From NCBI GenBank assembly GCA_037013495.1, contig CM072804.1, positions 33,892,501 to 33,956,500 of the forward strand: a stretch of DNA of 64,000 bases. Reading direction: 5' to 3'. The first letter of the stretch is position 1; each line of letters starts with the position of its first letter. This DNA comes from Hippophae tibetana (taxonomy: Eukaryota > Streptophyta > Magnoliopsida > Rosales > Elaeagnaceae). This document shows positions 49,468-61,984 of the stretch, piece after piece. The notes under the pieces are model-generated. The model saw nothing but the letters and a program-made list of their open reading frames with translations, had not been told where the DNA came from and did no database searches. The position numbers and the translations under genes were made by a program.

Positions 49468-52400
49468 CTAAATTTTTACTTCGTCAATAGCTACTATCCC
49501 TTTCTGAAAACACTTGTAGTTAAATTCACCGTAATTTTTGACGGGCTTATATAGTTTTGGTCTGTTCTCTTTTACAAAGTCAGTCACTGGTCCAATCTCT
49601 TGATCGGCGTTTGGTTCAATGAGAATAGCCACAGACGTCCTCATCCTTTCTGCATTTGTTGTGACTCTGTGTAGGGGACTCTTCAATACTCCATTAGTCA
49701 ATATCTGCAGAGTTGCATATTAACCCAATCACAAAACTTACTCATTTGTTTCTCATCCTAAGCTAATCAAGTTTTCAAAGATAAAGATATTATCAAAAGT
49801 AGGGTAAATGGTCAGTATGGTGCTCTAGTTTAGCCTATTTAAGCTATAGGAGACTTTTATTGAGTTAGTATAATCTGAGTTTGTTGTATATATGTCTCAA
49901 CAAATTGAAGCATAAACTATGATTAGAAAGAATTTGTTGTTCACTGGCTATGCTTTGATATATAATATTTGTTATTCAAGTTATCTAATTTTTGATATTA
50001 TACTGTTTGTGATTCTACAGCGTGATTTGTATGCGTTTATTTCCCTATTTGTGCAAGTTAGGGCCAAATCTTTTAAGAGTTTGTATCTCCTTACTCCGAT
50101 CATATATTGGGTTGAGGACTCTTTTACTTGGTATCAGATTTAGTGCATCCTTTTGAGCTTAGCCCCTCCATTATTGATCTTGTTAACTCACTTTATCAAA
50201 CACGTTAGCCCCTCCATTATTGATCTTGTTAACTCACTTTATCAAACACACATTCTCTCTGATGGAGTAAGAGAAGGGGGTAACGTAGGTAGACCTCCAC
50301 TATTCAATGGGCTGAACTATGCCTATTGAAAATCTCATATGAGAGCCTTTTTTGTGGTCCTAAGGTGACCATGTTTGGTACCTTGTAGAAAATAACTGGA
50401 CTTACCCAACCAAAACCCTTTCTAATAATTTTGTGATTCCCAAACCTATGATTGAATGGACCAAGGAAGAAAGCAAGGAGTCAGAATGGAACATTCCAGG
50501 GTTATATGCTATTATCAGGGTTGTATCCTCTTATGAGTACAGAAGGATACAAAGTTATACTACCTCAAAAAAAGCATGGGACATTTTGGAAACGACCCAT
50601 GAAGGAACGTCTGTTGTCAAAAGATCCAAAATCATGAAATTAAGCAGACTTGGAACTATGCATCATACATGAAGACGATACCTTTGACAAGTTTTATGCA
50701 CGGTTCTCCAACATTGTCAATTGCTCCTACAACTTGGGAAGATCTAGGAAAAACAAAATTGAGAAAATCACCACTAACCTTCTCTACCGATTTCAAGCTA
50801 AGGTCACTATACTCGAATCAATGTTCAAAGTCGATAAGCTAACTGTAAACGAGCTAGTCGATGATCTATAAGTTTTTGAACTTCACCACTTATTGTCGAG
50901 GCTAAAGCAACTTGTTTCTGACAAAGGAAAGAATATGACACTCAAAACTACTCAGGAAAGTGATCCTAATACTAATACTATTGTCACTTCTGTTGAGTGT
51001 GAATATGATCTTTATGAGGAAGAAATGGCATTACTTGCTTAAAGATTCATAAGATTCTTTAAAAAAAAACCCTCCTCTAGAGGTATTGAAAAGGTGAGTT
51101 CCAGCTCTAAAGGTTCGAAAACCGTAAAAGATGACGACAACTCATATGGTGAATCTAAGAAACCAAACAAGGGGCACTTGAACAAAATAATATGTTTTGA
51201 ATATGGGAAGCCTGGTCACATTGCTGCCAAGTGTCTTCAACAACATCGCACGAAAAAATGTGCAATGAAAGCTTAGATTACTGTTTCATATAATACCAGT
51301 AGTGATGAAAAGGATGATACTAATTTTATGGCCTTCATTGCCTTTAGTAGTATCATTAATCCTCCAACTACTACCTCAGATGTTCAAAAAGTGATTGATG
51401 AAGATGAGCAAGACGAATTGCTCCATACCTACAATGCTCTATTGTTAGAGCATATCAAGTTTGAAAAGGATTATACAAAAGCTATGGAGTGTCTTGATAA
51501 AAAAATGCGAGATTTATGCATTAAAGAAAGCTCTAGAGGAAAGAAAGTTCTCAATTGATAAACAACAACATGATCTCACAAGCAGTTGTGAGGCCATTCA
51601 AAAAAGGTATGATGATTTGCTAGAAAATTTTAATGCGAATAATGAAGAAGTTAAAAAGCATGAGGAACAGTTGATGGTTCCTATTTCTAAAAAAGCTACA
51701 AAACTTGTAAATCTTATGCATGCCCCTGACCAAAAGAATGAAGTTAAACAACTAAAAAGGTTGATAATTATCCTTAAGGACTCAAAGGATCATTTTACTA
51801 ACTCTTTTTCGGAAAATGATGCTGAGATTGAGCAACTACATAAGATAGCAGAGATTCTTAATAATTTGGTTTCTTATCTCTCAAAGAAAATGAAGACTTT
51901 GTTGTTGTCCTGAAAGAAAAACTCAACATACGGGAGAAAGAACTGACTCATTCTACTATTGCTATCGATAGAATGACAATGGGTTCAAAAATGTTAAATG
52001 AAATGATTAGCAATGTCAATTTCTCTAAGAATAAGCATGGAATTGGGTATAGTGAGAGGGTTTCAACTTCTACAATGGGTTCTACTAAGTTTGTCAAAAC
52101 TTCCAATCAAGAACCAAAGTTAAAATTTGCCACTACCGACCCAAGAGATAAAACTGTTGCGTGGTCTCAGCCAAATTCCCCTAACAAGGTGAACCCTTCA
52201 CCTAAGGCTAGCACTTCTAGTCGCTCTAATAGCGGTTCACTGCCTTTACCTACTGTCATTCTCACTTGTCATTACTGTGGTGAGCTTAGACATTTGAGAC
52301 TACATTGTGGAAAATTGACTTCACATCCTCATGTAAAAGTCAATGTGAGCGCTTCCTCTTCTTCTCCTCTGCATACTACTCCTTGGAGTCAGGGACTTTG

Positions 52401-55400
52401 TTTTCCCAACTCCACTGTTCGCACTTTTTATTATTGTGGCATTACTAGCCACATTGCTTGGCAATGTCCTAGATTTATGAGAAGTACAACTCGGAGTCCT
52501 CCACCTCGCTCTTCCCCATATTTTTGTTAAGATGTAACTACTATGACTCATTTGAGCATCGTCATGCAGGTTGCGTCATGCACTAGAGGCACAAAGCAGA
52601 AAGAAATAAATTTGGCTCAAAAAATCTACCTCGCTCTATTTATATGGATGACTCAATTGGTTTTAACAAAAACTTTAAATAAAACAAACAACGAGTTCCA
52701 TATACTCCTCTTGCTCACATGAGTTAGAGACTCTCTTCAAGTTTTATTGCCCCTCACAAATTCGTTAAACAGAAGGATGCAGTTTGATCATTATTTTCGG
52801 ATGATCTGTTGGGATATAATTACTTACTTTCATTTCTCTCTATGTTTGTCATTTTTTCGTATGTGAAATTATGTCATTTTGTTTGTGTTCATCTGTTTGG
52901 AATTTCTTCTTATCTATTGCTTAATGTTTCCAAGTCGTGCACAGTAAGCTAATTGTCATATTTTTTACTTTACCTTTATGGCTGATCTTTTACTAGTTTT
53001 CTCACATGCTAGTTGTTTTGACATATTCCTTATGTGTGTTTGTTTTGCATACTACCTGCTTCTTCATCTATGGCTTTTTGTATATGTATCATGTCACATG
53101 TTTTCATTATGTAATGTCATTGTAGTAGGATGTCTACAATCCTATCTTTCTCATGACACGATATTGAGAATGCTTCTTGCACCTAGCATATTGTGTGTTC
53201 ATTATCTGTTTGTCTCTTATTGACTTATATCCTTCTTTTACCTATCTTTTTCCTTCTTATCTTTTGCTTTGCTTCATTTGTTTCTTTGAAATTAATTGAG
53301 ATATTTTTCTTGCTTATATCTCTGTGTACACTCTTATTGTATGTGATGTTATCCCTATCTAAGCATGTATTGTGTTTCTATGTTGAAATTTTTGTCCTTC
53401 TCACATGCTTAGTGGCTCTAATAGGATCCCTTATTTCTTTCTTATTTTAGGGATGTCGCTAGTCTACTCATTAGTTAGACAGTTTCTTTCTTTCTTCTTA
53501 CTAGGAATGATGTAAGTGTTGTTTATCTTTTACGAGTCACATTCCATTTCTTTTTGGGCATTGATCTGTTTTGAGTCTTTTCTTGTCATCTCACTTGTTA
53601 ATCATTGTTCCGTGTTTCGTGAGACTAACGGCTTTCCTCTTTGTTATATTATTGCATGTAAAATGAATTTTAGAGGGATCATGTTAATATATGTTTGGTA
53701 TGCATTTGACCTGAATTGATGTGTGGATGTTTTAACATGTGTATTCCATGACAACATGTATAGCTAAATTTTTCTTGTTTGTCTTTTTTGAAATGAAATT
53801 CTCTTTTGCACATGCCATATCTTTGTAAATTTTATGGTGATTTTGAGAAGCTTGTGTGAATCTCCTTCTTTGATGATTTGTATTTTTCTAACAAGCTCTA
53901 CAATCTACTTTTAGTGTCTTCTAGGTGTTATTTGGTTAGAAAGAAGATTTAGGTTATCCTTGCATCGTTTGTTCCTTTTTTACCATTACTGTTTTCATAT
54001 CCTTAGTCACTCTTTGAGCCTTTGTGATATCCCTTTATTTCTTTGCTCTTAAATACTGGCTTAACCCAAAGATTTATTCCCACTTACATTATACACCCTT
54101 TGATTGGGCTTATATATTCTAAGTTTGTCATTTTTAACCTCTTCATTTCTATTCAAAGAGGAAAAGATTAAAGGGGAATGAAAAAGGAAAAAAGTGATAA
54201 TGGATTGATGAATATAAAAAAGGAGAAAGATGGTGAAAAGAAAAAAAGCCTTAAGAATTTGTGTAAAAACAAAAAGAGAAAAGAAGAGAAAAAGTGAAAA
54301 AATGATGAGTGTGTTGAGGTAGTCTTGTATAAACATCTAATTTTTGTATACTTTCTCTCAACTTCATTGATTGATATTTGAAAAGTAAATAGAAAATAAC
54401 TCATACTTGAAGGTATAAATGTCATAGATATGAACTTATCTATTTGTTTGGATCAACAAAGGTGTGTTCAAACCTAAATGTTTTCTCTCCCTTACCCATT
54501 TCTTAGCCTTTCATTATAATATTTAAAAGACCTATTGATTTCTTCTTGGTTGGAACTTACATTAGTGGAGAGAGACTAATTGTGGACATATGAACCTTCA
54601 ACTTGAGTCTATATTTTGATTTGTTTGGTTTGCATAAGCATATCATGATGGCATATAGAGTAAAAAAAATTTGTATATTACACACTATGCATGGCATCAA
54701 AAATTTAGTCATACCCTTATATGATTACATCATGGACTGATGGACATGTGGATTTTTGTGTTGAATGTAGTGTTTATCCTCTACGTACCCTCTAATTCGT
54801 TGAACATGTTTTGTTTGCTTCCCTCGTTCTGTATTTCGTGTTGACTATTGTGTGAAGATTCCTTTGTGTCGAGGGGTTTACAAGTAGAATGCATAACTTG
54901 TTTATTATATCAAATGCATACTTTGAGGAGGAGAGATGTATGTCTTGTGTATGTTGTCAAGGGAAGTGATGTATTTGTTTTGCTTCCTATTATTTGCCCT
55001 ATTTGTGAGTTTTTGTTATGATGCAAGTTCTTATGGTGCTTCCTTCTCTTTGAAGTATTACTGTATGAACCATGCATAAATAGGACTATTAGTATGACAT
55101 GTGCATGCATTATATGCAATCTCTTGTTTTACATGTCTACCTTTGTGTTTCCCTGCTTCTTCTTCCTTGTCATTTATTGCCTAGCAATTGTTGTTGGAAT
55201 GCATGACATATGTTTTCTTGAGTACATTGAGATGTTTTTTATCTGCGCTTATCTTTGGTTACTTGGCATTTAATTTGTTGCATGTTACATGCTACTACCA
55301 TGTTAGTGTCTTGGTACTAGTCTATGTCTTTTTCTCTTGAAACAGGTGATACTTCTTATTGATTTTGCTTTAATATTACGTATTGCATTACATTAGTGTT

Positions 55401-58400
55401 AGGATTATAGCATATTTGTATATCTTTTCTCTCTCATATAAGGGTGTTCTTTTGACTTTCAGTGTCAAAAAGGGAAAATTTATGTGCACAACTATATGAT
55501 TGTTGCCATGTTGTGTGCCACATGGGCTATAAGCGTAGGATTGCACTACATATTGTTGTCTAACTTGCATGCATTCAGGGGGAGTTGTGCAATTTGCTTG
55601 TGTTTGTGTCTATCCATACGATAGTATGTGGTTTGACTACACACTATTTCTGCATGATAAGTTTCAGGGGTATGTGTTTGTTTCATGTGTGTAGGTTACA
55701 TATGTAAAGTAAAGTCTTTGAGCTTCAGATATTTTATGCACAGTGATGCTAAGACCCTCATGTTTCAGAGTGACAGAATGGATGAGTTGATACATAAAGA
55801 TGGATAGATTGCACAAGATAGATGCAGTTGGTATAGGTGTATCTTTTGGGTTTTATTGTGAGTTGTTATGTTGTTCATGAGAACAAACAACTTTAAGACA
55901 TCTTTAAGATCTTTTCATGTTTGATGAGTGTTTGTACCGAATTAGGCAGTGTTTTGACACAGAAAGCCAAAGGGGGAGAATGTAAGTCTTGTTGTACTTG
56001 TGTCTATATGTTGGCTTCCCGTATACAAAACATAGTGACTGTTTTCTTTCTACTTAGTTTATTTGTCTTCCTCTATGTAAGGTTGGTTATTGCAGATCAA
56101 TAATTCACACAAGCATATAGTTAAGTACACTTTGTATGCAAGCATGTTTACACAGACCATGAGAGGTTGTTTTTCGTAGTATGCATGCCAGGTTAAGAGT
56201 TGTCGCTTGCTCGGCCACGTTGTCACTTATGGTATTTGGCGTGCTTCAAGTACGGGTATTTATGGATTGTACTCAGCATTTTTAGAAACAAAAAAATACA
56301 TCTTTTTAGCACCTCACCAATGAGCTCATTAAGGACCTCGCCATCACCCTTGGCAAGATGGTTAGTGAAGTGACCAACGAGGTGTGCATTCCAAACCCTA
56401 AAAATACCCCTTTTTCTCTTGTTTACCCTTGTTTTACATAGCAAAACTCTGCCAAAATTCGCACTAATTATTATATTTGTTTTTGAAATCGTTTTGTAAG
56501 TTTAGTAATCAAATCATACGTTGTATGCATACGTGATTTGATTGTGTGTCTTTCATACACGATTTAATATTAGTATTGGATTGTGTGTCCCTTGAAGGTG
56601 TGAGTTATTGCACTTCCAATTCTTGATTTGCAGTTTCCAATCAGACCACATTGGGTGATGTTGGCTATGGAATACAGTCGGGTTCGAGTATTGAACCAAA
56701 TAGTAGTAGATGTAGTAAGTAATTAGATAGTTTGGATGGAGGTTCCAACTGATAGAGGTAATAGTAGTTTCACTGTCTATTAGTGTTGTAACTTGTTTAT
56801 TGTCTATTAGTGTTGTAACTTGTTTAATGTTTAGTGTGTTATTTGCTAGTAAGTAGTTACTTTAAGCAATTCGAGAATATTACCATATACATACAGTCTT
56901 TATATGAGTTTACCTTATTATATCGAGTGTTATGTATGATCCCTTATTGAGCTAGTATAATCTGAGTCTGTTATGTATATGTCTCAACAAATTAAAACAT
57001 AAAGTCTTATTAGAAAGCCTTTGTTGTTTAACGGCATTATGCTTTGATATATAATATATGTTATTCTAACTATCTTCTTTTTAATATTATATTGTCTGTG
57101 ATTTGTATAAGTTTTTATTTTCTTGTTTGTGTGAGTTAGGATCGAGTTCTTTAAAAGTATATCTCCTTACCAAATCGTATATTGCGTCGTGGATTCTTTC
57201 GATGTTGAACTCCAATAGTATAGACTCTTCTTGCTACAAAGAGTAATGCATGCATTTTTCATTTTTGGCTTTTTCTCTTTTGCACTTATCATGCATTATT
57301 CAAACCTTTTATTGATGGGCAATAAAATTACTTTTTTCTATAAAATAAAGTTAATGGATTCAAGTAAAACCATGGTCTCTTGACTAAAGTTTACCTCCAT
57401 TTGATCTCCAAGATTGACAATAAGAGCATTAGGTATGATTGGAACTCCGAACCATTTATCATCTTTGAAAAGTTGAAGACCTTCCACCTGATTGTCTTGC
57501 AAGAGGACAGTTATTCCTGATTTATCTGTATGAGGTTTGAGTCCAAGAATCTTATCTGACTGTGGACAGGCTGGATAGAAGTTAAATCTTGCTTGAACCA
57601 GAGATTCCTCACCAAAATAATTTGAGAAAATATGCTCCTCCAATTTCATTGACCTTGCTATGGCCTTAAAAACGATATCCATTAAGGACCTTATCTTCGT
57701 GGTGTAATCAATTATAATCTCTCTGCAACAAATTAATTAAAGTTCATTAAGCAAAAATAAAATAAAGTTGTGGAACTTTGTTCATTCAGATAACAAATCA
57801 TTAAATGGTAAATTAGATAGATTGTTAAGATGGTCCCTTGTTCTTTTTAATGAGCAATTTAGTTATATTATTTTTGGTTAGCCACTTCTAGTCCTGCAAG
57901 TATTAAAAATAAGCGTTTTTAGTTCCCCAATTATTGAAAATAAACACTTATGTTCCCTCAAGTATTAAAAATGAGCATTTTTATTCCCACAAGATGGGAA
58001 CAACTTCTATACTTAACTATCCATTTTTCATAAATATTGGGATTATAAGTGCCTATTCCAAAAATAACAAGATTAAAGTGCTTATTTGCATATAATAAAA
58101 GAACTGTTTGTATCTTTTTCCCATATTGTAAGGAGTTTAGGAAGTATTACTCATTTCTTCACTGACTATATATTTGCATGTTCATGCATCAATTTCGTTT
58201 TCTTCATTTGTTCATAAGTCTAACATAAGATGAGAGAATTACCCAAAATCTTTAGGATTTTCAGGCCAAAGGTTGAGTCTTCTTCGATCTTTAGGGAGTA
58301 CCATTAGAAATAGGCGATTCGACCAGTCAAGAGTTTGTTTTTCAGAAACTACAACATCACTTCCAAATCCTTCACCTTCACCAGCTATTCTAAAGCATTT

Positions 58401-59337
58401 CTGCTTTTCTTCCAGTGGAAGTGAGAAGAATTCTTTTCCTAAATCACGCACCTTGTCCAAGAACGAGCTCGAAATCCCATGACCTATTGCCTGATTAATC
58501 AACATGTTAGTCACTGCAGGATCTGAAGAACAATATTCAGAAAAGTTCAGCCTCAATGTTGATTGCAATTCTGTTTGCTTGTCGCAGTTTCAGTTCTTTG
58601 TGCTCCAGTTTCAGGAAGGGAGGAAAAAAACATTATTTATGCCTCCATCAAAAAGCACGAGGTTTAAGCATTGAAAGCATTTTGCCAACTTTTTTTTTAG
58701 TCTAAAATATTTTCACATGTCTCGTAAGCTTAAAACAACGCTAAATCCGGTATAAAATTAGGGTTTGTTTGCTTCGTTTCTGTTAAAAGTGATTTTAGAC
58801 CTTTTGGAAAAAAAAAATTGTTTCAAGAATAAGAACATATAAATTGTTTATCTCAGCAAGCACAAAATATGTTTTGTAAGTATTGAAAGCACTTTGTGAC
58901 AAATATTTTCTTGCTTAGTCGTAAGCACTTTTCTGCAATCAAAAGCGCTTTTACATGATCATAAGAAGATACAAACCCAGTCCCATAATTGCTAGATATT
59001 CCCCATTCCAAGATGCTTCAAATCTAAAACCCCTTCCTTAAACTATCCCAAAATATAAGGAACACAGTCACATAGAAAACAACGCTTTATATAAAAGGAG
59101 AACCTGAAAACAGCCCCAGGAGGTGAAAGCTGATATCATTTTGTCAAGTTCATCTTCAGAGGAGAGAAGACTCATGTCAATAACAGGAATTTCAACCATT
59201 GGATGAGAACAATTCACAGAACCAAAGGGACTTTCTTGGACAATGAACTGTGGTAGTGGGTCCTCTCCGTTGAAGGACATTTCTTTAACATTGTTGGTTG
59301 ATGAGACCCCCTCAGCAGGAAGAAGAAAACCAGCCAT
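49468..59337 (-). CDS. SRG1-like 2-oxoglutarate/Fe(II)-dependent dioxygenase
   Basis: Soluble enzyme of the plant 2OGD family (SRG1 / codeine-O-demethylase-like clade, hydroxylation or demethylation in specialised metabolism; substrate unknown). Exons 59337-59104, 58490-58243, 57722-57395 and 49704-49468 give 348 residues with GT-AG sites in correct phase. The N-terminal DIOX_N domain has the usual E-I-P-V-I-D-M and W-G-C-F-Q; N-H-G of the family is G-H-G here. The jelly-roll core has N-F-Y-P-A-C-P (208-214), iron ligands H225, D227 and H282, and R292-T-S294 for 2-oxoglutarate. All are intact. Intron 3 is 7.7 kb because a retroelement sits in it, against 0.8 kb in the paralogue at 44143-47906. 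Nothing in the coding parts is broken; whether the long intron is spliced well is unknown. Confidence 0.85.
49856..50128 (+). repeat. Truncated 5' LTR of the intron element
   Basis: From TTATTGAGTTAGTATAATCTG onward it parallels 56945-57203 (TTATTGAGCTAGTATAATCTG), with GCTTTGATATATAATAT and TTGTGATT..GTAT..GTTT kept. The left 950 bp found in the 3' copy are missing. Confidence 0.8.
50129..50140 (+). other. Primer-binding site of the intron element
   Basis: TGGTATCAGATT follows the 5' LTR directly. Ten bases match the initiator tRNA-Met site. Confidence 0.75.
50159..50250. repeat. 46-bp tandem duplication in the leader
   Basis: TTAGCCCCTCCATTATTGATC... repeats exactly at 50159 and 50205, just after the primer site. 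Confidence 0.9.
50262..52530 (+). pseudogene. Decayed gag of the intron element with coiled coil and zinc knuckles
   Basis: An ATG at 50262 is followed soon by stops, then a UBN2-type capsid region (about 50430-50880: ..[13 protein letters not shown]..). Next is a basic linker and a first zinc knuckle at 51210-51240 whose second Cys is Tyr ([10 protein letters not shown]...C). Then comes a heptad-like charged stretch (51400-51900, L/E/K-rich, likely coiled coil). A second knuckle is intact (C-H-Y-C-G-E...H...C, 52267-52310), and a third again lacks a Cys (about 52430-52470). Several stops and at least one frame change break it. Three knuckles are more than the single one usual in copia gag. 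Confidence 0.7.
52531..55965 (+). other. Non-coding interior of the intron element
   Basis: About 3.4 kb of T-rich sequence with many short TGTTT/TTATG words and no frame longer than about 90 codons. No RT, integrase, protease or RNase H motif was found on either strand. A GGGGGAG run at 55579-55585 is a second polypurine-like block. This replaces pol. Confidence 0.6.
55969..55980 (+). other. Polypurine tract of the intron element
   Basis: AAAGGGGGAGAA directly before TGTAAGTC, the start of the 3' LTR. Confidence 0.8.
55981..57203 (+). repeat. 3' LTR of the intron element
   Basis: Begins TGTAAGTCTTG after the polypurine tract. The last 260 bases match the truncated 5' LTR. A 27-bp duplication with TGTCTATTAGTGTTGTAACTTG lies at about 56774-56827. 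The right end (57200-57203) is approximate because the left flank for a target duplication is lost. Confidence 0.7.
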
Positions 59338-59430
59338 GTTGATAATTCAATCAGTTTTTGTGACGACACAAACTAGGAATAAATTGAGACCCAACTACAC
59401 TTGTTTTGCGTTCTTGGTACTGGGTTATAT

Positions 59431-59439
59431 TATTATATA
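59431..59439 (-). promoter_or_regulatory. Possible TATA box of the intact dioxygenase gene
   Basis: On the - strand TATATAATA lies about 95 bases upstream of the start codon at 59337, a usual distance for a plant gene with a short 5' UTR. Confidence 0.45.
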
Positions 59440-60259
59440 ATAGAATGTGCAGTTATGCACGCACTACATTAGCCTAAGTAGATGTGTAATACCATATAAA
59501 TGATTTTATTTTAAGTTGTTTTATTTAAATTGTTTTTAGTAAATTAAGATGGTAACGAGATATAAGATATTTTATTTATCTCAATTTAATTTAAATAAAA
59601 CAAGTAAAAATTATTTATAATAATTATAATTATCTATAATATAAATAATTTTAAATAAATCGAAGAAATGATAGAAAAGGAAAACGAAAACTAATTTACA
59701 ACGCTTTCAAACATTTCTTTTTTGGGCACTGATACTAAGTACTCTTTATCTCTATGTACTTGTTCATGCCTGCCAGCACCAAATGACAAAGAACCCACCC
59801 ATGTCATGATCTCATTACTTTTGGAGTTTTCTGTTAAAAAAGAAGGTCTTCTTTTCCTCCGGTTCCCTCACAATAAGTAAATGGATCAGCACTAGAAACG
59901 TTACAAAACTTTCCATTGGATTGCATTAATTTTGTTTCTTTACGTTTTTGAAAAAGGATTGGTAACTTAAATTTACTATTTTAATTCAATTGTTATTTAA
60001 ATACGTAAAAGTGATAAAAATAAACTACCCCTCTCGTTATTGTATGTTCCATTTTTCTTAACAACCAAGCAACTCATTGAAAAAAAAATCTAACATGATA
60101 CACAGAGAAGAAAGTGAAAGGAAAAAATGAAGATATCATATATTAGAAATAAATGGATCTCTAAGACCGGAAAAGAATTCAAATCTTTAAGCAGAAAAAC
60201 CAAATAAGACTTAATTGATAGAAATAAACGACAATTATGAAGAAAACAAAATATGTGAT
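59440..60259. other. Upstream region of the dioxygenase gene
   Basis: AT-rich; no gene supported. A slightly more mixed patch at 59740-59900 has no recognisable content. Confidence 0.4.
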
Positions 60260-60690
60260 AGGAAGGAAAGGCATAAAATAGGTCGTTGTTTGAGCATGAA
60301 ATAGGTATATTATTATAATCAACACGGTTATAAAATTCGAAGTTTAACTCAGTTTTTAAATAATCAAGGTCATTGGACATGTTTATTGCCTTAATCTTTT
60401 AATAACCGAGATCATAACATATGTTTATGACTTTGTTTTTTAAATAACCGAGATCATAGGATATATCTATAGCCTCAATTTTTATAAGAACGATGTCATA
60501 TCATAAATTTAAATAAAAATTCAATTATTAATTAAAATATTAAAAGTTAATATAAATTATAATAAATTTATTAATTACAATATTAAAAATTATATTATAT
60601 TAAAAGTAAAAGTAAAATTATATTTGAGAATTTATACACTCTTATTATAGATACAAAGCATAAAATACAATTGAGTTGTGAACTAATCAA
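60260..60690. repeat. Dispersed repeat, copy B, with short tandem units
   Basis: Three to four copies of a unit about 57 bp long (AATAACCGAGATCATA...ATG.CTT..TTTTTAAATAACCGAG) at 60345-60500. The sequence after them matches the right part of 12830-13660. Tandem units next to an AT-rich tail suggest the end of a DNA transposon family. Confidence 0.55.
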
Positions 60691-61984
60691 ATATAGAGAC
60701 ATTGAATCTATAAAAGACCAATAATCAAATAACAGTCGACACCTTCTACTTCAACTTCTAACTCATTTTCTGTTTTACACCAACTTGGCAAGCGGGTTAT
60801 ATTATTCTCGAAATTCTTGTGAGCATATGCATCACAAATCTGCATGGATAATGAATACATAAAATAAAAAACACTACATCAGATTTAGAGGTTGTGATTT
60901 AGAATTTGGTTTGTCTTATACTAACAGTGAATTCGGTTACTTGAATAGAGTTGGATTTGGCCTAAGTATTTCAGCCTCCTTATACATAGATAGCATAGAG
61001 GCAATACATGTTGTAGATTTTCCATTGATGTATATCCATTCATCTTGTTCTAGAATTGTTAGCAATTGATCAAATGATATACCCCACTTTTCAGTCTCAA
61101 CTAGTATGTCATGTAATTCCAAATTCTAAATGAGTTCCAATTATAGATAATAAAAAAGTAGAGTAGCTAGAAGAGCAAAGGTGAATACCAATACAAAGGT
61201 CAGGAGAGCAGTAGAAACAAACCATAAGATCATACTCACTACACAAAAATAAAACATATGCTTATTATAGAGTCAGATGTGACTAAATCGGGAACTAACT
61301 TGCTTTGATTTCTAACCAAAATACAAAAGATTATCATGTTTCATGATTCTAATACCATAAGAAACATAGACATAAACATCCAACGAGGTTGACCACAAAA
61401 TAAATATCGATCTTTTAGCTGATAGATGTCCACATATAACAGGCCTGGAAATAATGAAAAAGTAAAGAAACAATAGTTAATGAACAATTGACAGCCTAGC
61501 ACTATGTGGAGAAAATTGCCTCACAGTTCTAGATACCTTCTCATTGAAAGTACATGCAAAGTTGTAGCAATAATGCTTAGTAGTAGTAGAATAGTGTAGC
61601 ACATTAAGACTCGTTGTATTGAAAAGGAAATGGATCCAAGCATGCCAAAATTCTTTAAAGAAAAATATTTTGCATATCAAAATCATCATCAAAATCAATT
61701 ATCATTGGGAACCTAACCAACCTGTCAAAATAAAATAGGCAACAATGGACTGCTTACCTATCATTCAAAAAAAGAAATGTTAAGTGATATGAGAAATGCA
61801 GCTACAACAGCCAATGGCCTCCAGAGGAAGCCCAGCACTACAGTAAACATAGAAAATTTGCACTGCATGTAAAAATGTCTTCAACAGATGATGTTTTGCA
61901 CTATAGGTATGATCCTATCACTTGTTTACCTTGTTCTTTAGTAGAAATCAGAAATAAAATCACAAAAACTAGTGGTAATGTCAT
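60691..61984. other. Non-coding stretch
   Basis: No supported gene. A 61-codon - frame at 60937-61122 (M-E-L-H-D-I-L...) has mixed composition and could be a fragment of a transposon protein, but no family is recognised. CACTACA words at 60871 and 61236 are not accompanied by matching inverted ends. Confidence 0.35.

Larger units (their letters stand above)
49856..57203 (+). mobile_element. Large copia-type LTR element with gag but no pol, in the dioxygenase intron
   Basis: A 3' LTR (55981-57203) and a matching but left-truncated 5' LTR (49856-50128) enclose a primer site, a decayed gag with three zinc-knuckle-like motifs, and about 3.4 kb without any RT, integrase or RNase H signature. The PPT abuts the 3' LTR. 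LTR length over 1.2 kb and the gag type resemble the SIRE/Maximus branch of copia elements, but a non-autonomous (gag-only) derivative fits best. It is antisense to the host gene. Confidence 0.75.

Noticed and set aside
60937..61122. 61-codon - strand frame as a gene
   Set aside because: No recognised family, no start context or neighbouring exons; kept only as a remark.
60871..61250. CACTACA words as ends of a CACTA element
   Set aside because: No matching inverted TGTAGTG end and no duplication; chance occurrence is likely.
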